Below are positions 47,951 to 54,595 of a DNA stretch of 54,595 bases, piece after piece. The translations under genes and the position numbers were made by a program. Each line of letters starts with the position of its first letter. The stretch's first letter is position 1. This DNA comes from Caldisphaera sp. (lineage in GTDB: Archaea; Thermoproteota; Thermoprotei_A; Sulfolobales; Acidilobaceae), in assembly GCF_023256325.1 (NCBI RefSeq), contig NZ_JAGDXI010000038.1, forward strand, positions 1-54,595, written 5' to 3'. Under the pieces are notes generated by a model. That model had not been told where the DNA came from and searched no databases. It worked only from the letters and a program-made list of their open reading frames with translations.

Positions 47951-48730
47951 ATGCTTCCAGGAGTTGAGGTTCCTGTAGACAATAATACGCATTATTCAAT
48001 AATAGCTGAAAAAATATATAAGAAAATAGGTAAAAAAGAAATACTGAAAGGTGTTGACTTAAAAATTAGGTATGGAGAAATACATGTAATAGCAGGTCAT
48101 AATGGTGCAGGAAAGACAACTCTTTTTAGGATATTGGCTGGATTGCTTAAGTATGATTCTGGAAAATTATCAGTTTTGGGTTTTGATCCTAATAAAAATC
48201 AACATGAAATAAGTAAATATTTAGGATATGTACCGGAGGACTCTTCTCCATATGAAAGGCTTACAGGTTTTGAAAATTTAAGAGTTTTTGCATTAATTTA
48301 TAGCAATGGCGATGAGAAAATAGCTGAAAAATTCATAAAGAGAGGAGCTGAAATATCTGAGCTAACTCATGAAGATCTCTCAAGAAAAGCGGGAGAGTAT
48401 AGTAATGGAATGAAGAAGAGATTGCTTATAGCCAGAGCAATAATGCATAATCCAAAGCTTGTGTTGCTAGATGAGCCAACAAATGGCTTAGATGTTTTTT
48501 CTGCCTATAAAATAAGAAAGCTAATTAAAACAATGTCTTCTAGTGGAACCACATTTGTTATAGCGACGCATAACATGTCTGAAGCAGAAATGCTTGCTGA
48601 TAGGATAACATTCATTGCATATGGTACAATACTTTATTCTGGTTCAGTTAAATCAGCGATAGAAGATTTTAACTCAGTCAACCTAGAAGAAGCTTTTATC
48701 AAAGCCGTTGGTGAAAAATATGAAGTCTAA
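47951..48730 (+). CDS. ABC exporter ATP-binding protein
   Basis: About 259 aa. Walker A AGHNGAGKTTL, signature YSNGMKKRL (a departure from LSGGQ), Walker B VLLDEPTNGLD, and switch-His in IATHNM. The frame extends to 47840, but that part overlaps the divergent gene; ATG 47951 (MLPGVEVPVD) gives the normal domain. Forms a NatA/CcmA-like pair with the following permease, whose start overlaps its stop by 11 bases. Substrate (ion, drug or lipid) unknown. Confidence 0.9.
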   Translation: MLPGVEVPVDNNTHYSIIAEKIYKKIGKKEILKGVDLKIRYGEIHVIAGHNGAGKTTLFRILAGLLKYDSGKLSVLGFDPNKNQHEISKYLGYVPEDSSPYERLTGFENLRVFALIYSNGDEKIAEKFIKRGAEISELTHEDLSRKAGEYSNGMKKRLLIARAIMHNPKLVLLDEPTNGLDVFSAYKIRKLIKTMSSSGTTFVIATHNMSEAEMLADRITFIAYGTILYSGSVKSAIEDFNSVNLEEAFIKAVGEKYEV

Positions 48731-49925
48731 AGCTATTATATGGAAAGAGTTATTGGATTTGAGCAGAGATAAAAGAACTTTAGCTGCTATGATATTAATA
48801 CCATTTATAGGATTACCTGCAATTGCTTTGCTTGCAAGCGGCTTGACTTATGCGCAAACAACAACAGTTTACATAGAAGTTCTAGATAAAAATTCAACCG
48901 ATATAGCTAGATTCATATCTTCTCAGCTCATTAGCTACGCGAAAGGCAATGGATTAAAGGTAAACGTTACTATATCTAATACATCTCCAACAAATGTTTA
49001 CAATATATTGCTCATAATTCCTAAAGGTTTTTATGGCAATATTTCTAATATAAATGGCGTTGGAATAGTTTATTTAAAAAGCCTAGTTGGAAGCATACAA
49101 AGTAATGAGATAGAATCATTAATAGAATCCGTATTAGGGCAAGTAGAAAACAATATAGTTGTAAATAGAGTTCAAAAGCTATCTAATATTTCGGGCATAA
49201 AAGTAAATACAACTAACTTTTTAAATCCAATTAATATATTTACTGGCTACTATCTTCCATCTGGGAAACCTGCAACAACTTCTCAAGTTGAGCTAAGCTT
49301 TTCTGCAAGATTATTAGAATTTTCGTTATTTTTTGTTGCAAATCCGGCAATTGTTTTTATGGGAGACAGCATACTCGGTGAGAAAGAAAGAAAAACTTTA
49401 GAAACATTAATATCAACACCTGCTCCTAAGACAACAATAATTGTAGGGAAGATGTTTGCTTCAATAGTTATTGGTTTAATAACAGCTATAGCTGATAGTT
49501 TAGGCGTTATAATTTATTTATCGATGATAGCACAAGGAGGTTTAAGGCTAACTGCAGGCCTAATTCTTGTAACATTTTCTGTAAGTGCTATGCTAGTTAT
49601 AATGACAGCAGCAATAATAACACCAATAGTTTTAAGGAGTTCATCTCTTAGATCTGCACAAGCCATGTCTTATCTTGTTATGATGATAGCTCTTGCTATT
49701 TATTTTAGCACGTTATTTGTAGATATTCAAAGACTTCCACGTTTTATAGAAGCTATACTGTTGATTATACCATTTACTCATGCAGCATTAGCTATATCAA
49801 ATTATGTATTAGGTCAATATCTTTATATGATTATTAACTTTATTGTTATGATAGCATTTACATTAATTGGTGTTTATATTTCTATAAAAGCCTTTGATAG
49901 TGAAAGGTTAATAGTATCTAAATGA
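48720..49925 (+). CDS. ABC-2 type permease
   Basis: About 401 aa. One N-terminal span (LAAMILIPFIGLPAIALLAS), a long extracytoplasmic domain of about 150 residues with sequons (NTS, NIS, NTT), then five or six spans, including GEKERKTLETLISTPAPKTTI, the coupling region typical of NatB/ABC-2 exporters. ATG 48720 (MKSKAIIWKEL) is preferred to the upstream TTG because it follows GGTGA. Functions with the ATPase encoded just upstream. Confidence 0.9.
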   Translation: MKSKAIIWKELLDLSRDKRTLAAMILIPFIGLPAIALLASGLTYAQTTTVYIEVLDKNSTDIARFISSQLISYAKGNGLKVNVTISNTSPTNVYNILLIIPKGFYGNISNINGVGIVYLKSLVGSIQSNEIESLIESVLGQVENNIVVNRVQKLSNISGIKVNTTNFLNPINIFTGYYLPSGKPATTSQVELSFSARLLEFSLFFVANPAIVFMGDSILGEKERKTLETLISTPAPKTTIIVGKMFASIVIGLITAIADSLGVIIYLSMIAQGGLRLTAGLILVTFSVSAMLVIMTAAIITPIVLRSSSLRSAQAMSYLVMMIALAIYFSTLFVDIQRLPRFIEAILLIIPFTHAALAISNYVLGQYLYMIINFIVMIAFTLIGVYISIKAFDSERLIVSK

Positions 49926-49945
49926 TGTATTTGTAATAAAAATCT

Positions 49946-50065
49946 TTAAGAGCCTACAGCAAATGTTGAAATAATATAATATTCAAGTTCCTTTTCATCC
50001 TTTTTTGTAACTTTGAACTCTATCTTTTTCTCCTTAAATTCTCTAGAATATATTTCTTGGCTCAC
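49946..50065 (-). CDS. Possible 39-residue protein
   Basis: Minus-strand frame from GTG 50065 to a TAA at 49946, giving MSQEIYSREFKEKKIEFKV and on to a hydrophobic end YYIISTFAVGS. GGTGA lies five bases before the GTG, matching other starts in the window, and the composition (Lys/Glu-rich, few rare residues) is protein-like. It is 88 bases downstream of serS on the same strand. Not recognised; could be a real small protein. Confidence 0.45.
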   Translation of the reverse strand: MSQEIYSREFKEKKIEFKVTKKDEKELEYYIISTFAVGS

Positions 50066-50152
50066 TACTTTCACCTATTTAATATATTGGTGACGGAACC
50101 TTATAAGGGATAGTCCTAGTAAAAATAGACTTTTGTCTATAGTCTATAAAAT

Positions 50153-51526
50153 TTATGGTCTTTTGCTTTTAGGCGTTATAAAATCTTTGGGTGCTTTTTC
50201 AAACATTTCTAGATATTTTTTAAGAGGCTTAGGTATTATAACTGTTCCATCCGATTGTTGGTAATTTTCTAATATAGCTGTTATTGCCCTAGTTGATGCA
50301 ATACCAGTGCTATTTAATGTATGTACATAGTCCCTAATCATACCTTTTCTTCTTACTAGCCTTATGTTGAGTCTATAGGCTTGCCAATCTGTACAATTGC
50401 TTCCGCTAACCATCTCTCTATACTTGCCTTGACCCGGCATCCATACCTCTAAATCATATTTCTTAACTGCGCATGCTCCCAAATCTCCAGAAGCAATGTT
50501 TACTACTCTGTATGGCAATCCTAATCCTTGAAAAATTTCTTCTGAATTTGAAATAAGCTCTTCATGATACTTTTTGCTATCTTCTGGTAAGGAATATATA
50601 AACTGCTCAACTTTATGGAATTGATGAACCCTAAAAATACCTTTTAAATCTCTATTACCAGCTCCTGCTTCTTTTCTAAATGCAGGGCTAAATCCAACAT
50701 ATTTCTTAGGTAATTCATCGTCATATAACTCTTCGTTATAATATAGGGCAGCAATAGGGTGTTCTGCCGTCGCTATCATATATAGGTCTTCGTTTTCTAT
50801 TTTATATATAGCATCCTGAAAAGTAGCTAAGTCTATAACTGAATTTATTATATCATACCTTAGCATATAAGGTGGCAAAATTAAACTGTATCCTTTAGAT
50901 GTTAGTTTATCAATAGCATAAAATAAAAGAGCGAAATCAAGCCAGACTATATCTTCAAACAAATAATAAAATCTTGATCCTGAGACTTCAGCTGCCTTTA
51001 ATGTGTCTCCTAGTTTTAAAACGTTTTCAAGCATATCTGCATGACCTATTGGTTTATAATCAATTATTTCATAATCAGCTTTTAGTCCATATTTTTCTGT
51101 TTGTTCTTTAAATTGTTCTATATATTCTTTGTATACCTTTGCCTTTCCCCAAAATCTTATAGGTACTGTGGCTTCTTCACCTCCTACTGGTACATCATCT
51201 AGAACAATGTTGGGTAAATTTCTTAGAGCATAGTCTCTTTTATTCTCTATCTCTTTGAGCTCTTTTTCAGCATTTTCAAGCTTAGCCCTTAATTCTTTAG
51301 CTTCTTCAAGCAATTTCTTTTTTTCTTCATCTTTAGCTTTAGCTATGGCGTTACTTACTATGTTGTGTCTGTGCCTTAGTTCATTTATTTCTGTTAAAAC
51401 TTTTCTCCATTTATTATCCAAACTAATTACTTCGTCAATTATATTTACATCCATTTGTCTTTTTTTAATGCTTTCTTTGAGTTTTTCTGGGTTGTTTCTT
51501 AATAACTCTAATATTGACCAGGGCAT
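50153..51526 (-). CDS. serS: Seryl-tRNA synthetase
   Basis: Class II synthetase charging tRNA-Ser (and tRNA-Sec where present). About 457 aa: N-terminal tRNA-binding coiled coil (30-110, [20 protein letters not shown]), then motif 2 region [21 protein letters not shown] and motif 3 [17 protein letters not shown]. This is the common form, not the methanogen-specific one. The frame opens upstream with MVSK, but ATG 51526 (MPWSILELL) has GGTGAG just before it and matches the family. Confidence 0.95.
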   Translation of the reverse strand: MPWSILELLRNNPEKLKESIKKRQMDVNIIDEVISLDNKWRKVLTEINELRHRHNIVSNAIAKAKDEEKKKLLEEAKELRAKLENAEKELKEIENKRDYALRNLPNIVLDDVPVGGEEATVPIRFWGKAKVYKEYIEQFKEQTEKYGLKADYEIIDYKPIGHADMLENVLKLGDTLKAAEVSGSRFYYLFEDIVWLDFALLFYAIDKLTSKGYSLILPPYMLRYDIINSVIDLATFQDAIYKIENEDLYMIATAEHPIAALYYNEELYDDELPKKYVGFSPAFRKEAGAGNRDLKGIFRVHQFHKVEQFIYSLPEDSKKYHEELISNSEEIFQGLGLPYRVVNIASGDLGACAVKKYDLEVWMPGQGKYREMVSGSNCTDWQAYRLNIRLVRRKGMIRDYVHTLNSTGIASTRAITAILENYQQSDGTVIIPKPLKKYLEMFEKAPKDFITPKSKRP

Positions 51527-51664
51527 TTTACTCACCAAAGAATTGTAAAAAATAGGACTATTTTTATTTATCTAAAAGCCATTGGCAACAGTTCAATAAA
51601 CCGTGAAGCTTATATATCTTAAATACAACATTTATCATACTAAGAGATTCTAAGACATAAGGAG

Positions 51665-51930
51665 GTAGGCCTACGTTTTACATCTAAGTCCCATCTAGAC
51701 GGGTTTACCGAAAAGTAGGTTAAGGAATTTTAGGTGTGAGAAATATGGATTCACTCTAGATAAATAGTTGAGAACATCATTAAAAATTTGCCTCAAGATA
51801 TGCAGGTTTTCCCATATACGTGGAATTCCACGTATATGAGTTAGGGTTATCCCGCTAAAGAGGAAGAGAAGGATGAAAAAAGAAATTATGCACTGTGACC
51901 TTGGAGAAGCCCAAGGTATAAGAATTGAAT
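51665..51930 (+). pseudogene. Decayed tnpB (IS200/IS605 orfB) 3' fragment
   Basis: In the 528-bp gap after serS, broken plus-strand frames read like the zinc-finger end of TnpB. First RFTSKSHLDGFTEK (stop at 51716), then after a frameshift FRCEKYGFTLDK-stop, LRTSLKICLKICRFSHIRGIPRI-stop-VRVIPLKRKRRMKKEIM and CDLGEAQGI. These parallel the usual CEKCGFTLDR, NASLNI and HIRGIPRVW portions. A zinc Cys is now Tyr, and three stops interrupt the frame. Upstream parts of the transposase are missing. A hairpin ACCTTGG-AGAAGC-CCAAGGT near 51898-51917 may be the old right end. Confidence 0.65.
51813..51838. repeat. 26-bp perfect palindrome
   Basis: CATATACGTGGAA followed by its exact reverse complement TTCCACGTATATG. 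It falls in the decayed tnpB where the protein would read HIRGIPRIW, so part of the symmetry is coding-derived. In intact elements this region also belongs to the guide RNA. Confidence 0.9.
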
Positions 51931-52066
51931 ATAAATTCATAAAAATTCTATTAAGCTTAAATCCTAAATTGGTTTTACAATATAAAATTTTTTGAATTTT
52001 AAATTATTTTTTTAGTTTTCTACTTCATATTTCTTTAAAGATAAATTTTGGTGTGTTTTATAAAAT

Positions 52067-54463
52067 TTATCCGACCCACTTATACAGAAACACTATAACG
52101 CTATAGAAATAAACTGAATTTCCATTGTTCACGTTTATTGGGTTTGAAACAAATATTGCAACAGGAACAAATTGATGTAATGGAGTTGGTGTAACGGGCT
52201 CTGGAACGAAACCTGATGATGTTGCATAAGCTATGGCTGTTGGTGTAAAGTTTGTAGCGTTTTTGAGGAATTCAGCTCCTTGACCAAATACTCCATATTG
52301 CTTTAGACTTGCAATACCATTTAGCATCATACTATAAAGTAAAGTGTTTAGTACATTTGTGACATTTTGTGATGGAGATCCAACAAATCCTGGGAACTGT
52401 ACAAATGTTGCGCCTTGATATGTTGTTTCAGACGTATAGTTTGTAAATAATGGAGAAGATAAAAATGGATTTACCTTATATGCAATTCTAAGCATTTGAT
52501 ATGATTTTGCTATATCTCCCATACCATAGGTTATTGCATAAAATTGGGCATTTGGACTCAAAGTTATTATATTTGGATATGGAAACATTATAACTTGTCC
52601 TGTTGAATTTTGATATTCTCCAACAAAAACATCATATGATAATAGATAAGTATTATTTGGTTTAGCATGTAAATAGTTTAACAAAGCAGATGCCTCATCT
52701 TCATTTCCTGTTAAAATGCTAGCTAAAACTTGAATCTGAGTACCATTTAAAGTAGCTCCATCAGCTACTGTTGTTCTGTTAGAATTAACTGTAATCCAAT
52801 ATCCATAATCCCACCAACTTATTACAAGGGCATTGCTGCTTGTGTTTTCTTTAAGATAGTTTAACGCATTGGTCCAAGCATTGTTTAATGGTACAACAAC
52901 TTTTGCTCCTGTAGGTGTTTGTAAAGTTAGAGGCTGCATCCAACCAGTACTTAATGCAGGTGCCATGTATTGCATTGTTGCATAATCTTGATATCCGTAA
53001 TATATTCCGAAACCTACAATAATTATACCTAATAGTATTGTAACTATTATTGCTGTCTGATCTATTTCAGTATTCTTGCTTACTTGCTTTCCTTTCTTAT
53101 AAGTCACTTCTTTTTTAAACATCAAAAATATTCCAATAGTTATTCCGGCTGTAATATCGAAGAAATAGTTTGCAGAAGCTAAGAAATACGATTCGTTAAT
53201 ATTCCCATACAAAAATAAAAACGCTGCTACAAAAAATGCTAGCATTAATGTTTCAGTTGGTACACCTATTCTTTTTTTGGCTAAATAATAAATTAATCCT
53301 ATTAGCCCTATTGAAGAGACGAATATAACAGGTCCGTATGATTGAAATATTGATGCCAAATTGGTTCCTGAATATTCTGCTACAGTAAGGGCTATAACTG
53401 ATGATGTTGGTGTAACACCAAGTGCTAATAAAACTCTTGATGGGAAAGATAATATATCTGAATAAATAGCTGCTCCTATTATAGCTATTCCAGCAATAAT
53501 GACCCAAATATGAACTTTATAGCTAAAACTTTTTGTTATGCCAATTTTGTTTAAAGGTATTTTATCAAGATACGATTCTATTAAATAAACTACTAATAAT
53601 ATAGGTATTGCGAGTCCTAAACTTTTAGTGAAGTAGTGTAAACCTGCAGCTGGTGATAATATTACAGGTATCGCAAACCCAATTGAAAGGAATAAATGCT
53701 TAATCCAATTATTAAAGTTAGGCTTTGATATAAAGGGATCTAATATTAAAATTAACGATATTAAAAGCGTTATATAATCATATCCTCCCCACATCCATGA
53801 GACCGCTCCAGCAATTAATCCTCCAACAAATAAATAGATAAGAGATCTGATTCTTTTAAATGACTTATATCCTAGTGCAAAGAAAAGGAACGCAAGAGAA
53901 AAGAATGCAAGTCCCGCATTAGTTTTACCAGGATAATCTGCAAAAGCCTTAAATAAGAAAGCCCCAGGATAAAATGCAAATGCAAATGAAGATATGAGAC
54001 CTGCAAGTCTTGAATTGGTTAGTTTCCATATAGCAAAGAAAAGTGATATTGTGCTTAATCCTGCCATAAATACAGGTTGCAAAGCAAGCGTTTGTATAAC
54101 ATCAAGGCCAAACTTACTTGTTACATATTTTGTAATAAATGCTATGAGCATGGCTCCCCCTATATATTCGGTCTTTAAGAAATTTCTGCCCCATGGGTAC
54201 CAAAACAGTTTAACATCTGTTAAGCCAGCTAAATTAAAACCATTATGATAAAAATAGTTAGATAACCAATATAAGATCCATGGATCATTACCATTTAATA
54301 CGCTTATACCATAAAGTTTAGCAGGTATTAGCCTAATATATACTGTTATAGCAGTGATCAAAATCGCAAAGACTATCGATAATATTGTACCCAACTTTTT
54401 ATCTAATAATTCCATAAAACTTTTAGGCATAGATTTTTGCTCTTTTTTACTAGCTTTACTCAA
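52067..54463 (-). CDS. aglB: Oligosaccharyltransferase AglB (STT3)
   Basis: Transfers lipid-linked glycans to Asn in N-x-S/T sequons outside the cell. 798 aa: about 13 membrane segments in the first 480 residues, the first-loop catalytic Asp in GNDPWILYWLS near 60, a second acidic site near WYPWGRNFLKTEYIG, and the catalytic motif WWDYGYW near 549. The C-terminal soluble part carries many sequons (NTS, NRT, NGT, NYT, NVT, NAT, NFT). Starts at ATG 54463. Lone gene, as is usual in crenarchaea. Confidence 0.95.
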   Translation of the reverse strand: MSKASKKEQKSMPKSFMELLDKKLGTILSIVFAILITAITVYIRLIPAKLYGISVLNGNDPWILYWLSNYFYHNGFNLAGLTDVKLFWYPWGRNFLKTEYIGGAMLIAFITKYVTSKFGLDVIQTLALQPVFMAGLSTISLFFAIWKLTNSRLAGLISSFAFAFYPGAFLFKAFADYPGKTNAGLAFFSLAFLFFALGYKSFKRIRSLIYLFVGGLIAGAVSWMWGGYDYITLLISLILILDPFISKPNFNNWIKHLFLSIGFAIPVILSPAAGLHYFTKSLGLAIPILLVVYLIESYLDKIPLNKIGITKSFSYKVHIWVIIAGIAIIGAAIYSDILSFPSRVLLALGVTPTSSVIALTVAEYSGTNLASIFQSYGPVIFVSSIGLIGLIYYLAKKRIGVPTETLMLAFFVAAFLFLYGNINESYFLASANYFFDITAGITIGIFLMFKKEVTYKKGKQVSKNTEIDQTAIIVTILLGIIIVGFGIYYGYQDYATMQYMAPALSTGWMQPLTLQTPTGAKVVVPLNNAWTNALNYLKENTSSNALVISWWDYGYWITVNSNRTTVADGATLNGTQIQVLASILTGNEDEASALLNYLHAKPNNTYLLSYDVFVGEYQNSTGQVIMFPYPNIITLSPNAQFYAITYGMGDIAKSYQMLRIAYKVNPFLSSPLFTNYTSETTYQGATFVQFPGFVGSPSQNVTNVLNTLLYSMMLNGIASLKQYGVFGQGAEFLKNATNFTPTAIAYATSSGFVPEPVTPTPLHQFVPVAIFVSNPINVNNGNSVYFYSVIVFLYKWVG

Positions 54464-54595
54464 CTCCTTCTCACTCTCTAACCAGTTAATATTAATTTAA
54501 ATTGACTGGACTATATATAATTTATTTTTTATTTCCTATTTGGGCCAATATTAAAATTTAATAAAATATTATAATTTTAATCTAATATATTAATT

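Noticed and set aside
51695-51940. 81-codon minus-strand frame in the gap after serS
   Set aside because: The plus strand here shows decayed TnpB, and the minus frame is its shadow; no ribosome-binding site or known protein.

Overview
The window is AT-rich, densely packed archaeal DNA, and its information-processing genes point to a thermophilic crenarchaeon. They include aRF1, TFE, MBF1, aIF2-beta, ribosomal proteins uL1, uL10, uL11, eS17 and the P1 stalk protein, a proteasome-activating nucleotidase, an AglB oligosaccharyltransferase, geranylgeranyl reductase, Taw1, aTrm56 and a tRNA-Tyr with an intron after position 37. Very low GC together with FixABCX and an AOR would fit a Caldisphaera/Acidilobales-like organism. 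That placement is inference only. Starts are often TTG or GTG behind a GGTGA or GGGG Shine-Dalgarno.

Layout. 1-4.2 kb: edge of a KaiC-like gene, small unknown genes, an M50 protease, nadM and aRF1. 4.3-7.7 kb: a small-protein/DUF4443-like/WhiP-like winged-helix cluster, a non-coding AT-rich stretch, then the PAN ATPase. 7.7-13 kb (minus strand): an orphan cytosine-5 methyltransferase overlapping tfe, trm56, hflX-mbf1, a ubiquitin-like/phosphoribosyltransferase fusion, eS17 and a membrane protein. 13-18.6 kb: an insertion-sequence remnant, geranylgeranyl reductase, a UbiA prenyltransferase, cysS and hsp20. 18.6-19 kb: an island of GC-rich structured RNA. 19-29.4 kb: uL11, CBS proteins, an AOR, alaS, P1, tRNA-Arg and uL1-uL10. 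29.4-36.4 kb: a GntR-type regulator, trxB-taw1, a box C/D sRNA, a secreted protein, tRNA-Tyr, a nucleoside phosphorylase and a beta-lactamase-fold nuclease. 36.5-42 kb: a membrane protein, an FdhE-like protein, the fixBAXC cluster (electron-transfer flavoprotein to quinone) and aIF2-beta. 42-50 kb: tRNA-Ala, a SPASM radical SAM enzyme, an epimerase, a GNAT acetyltransferase, coaBC-nadE and a two-gene ABC exporter. 50-54.6 kb: a micro-ORF, serS, a decayed tnpB and aglB.

Most genes are housekeeping. The points that stand out are these. (1) A box C/D guide RNA at 32203-32267 has a 10-nt guide exactly complementary to the anticodon loop of the tRNA-Ala(UGC) encoded 10 kb away. The N+5 rule puts the methylation on wobble U34, and the RNA overlaps the start of a protein gene. 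(2) A Urm1/MoaD-like domain with an intact Gly-Gly is fused in frame to a phosphoribosyltransferase. (3) Three copies of a 22-bp dyad lie in 8 kb around the WhiP-like gene. (4) A perfect 82-bp inverted repeat makes the tails of P1 and uL10 identical at the DNA level. (5) An H/ACA-like RNA and a second unassigned structured RNA sit side by side. (6) tRNA-Arg(UCU) has C33 in place of the near-universal U33. No CRISPR array, integrase or rRNA gene was seen.
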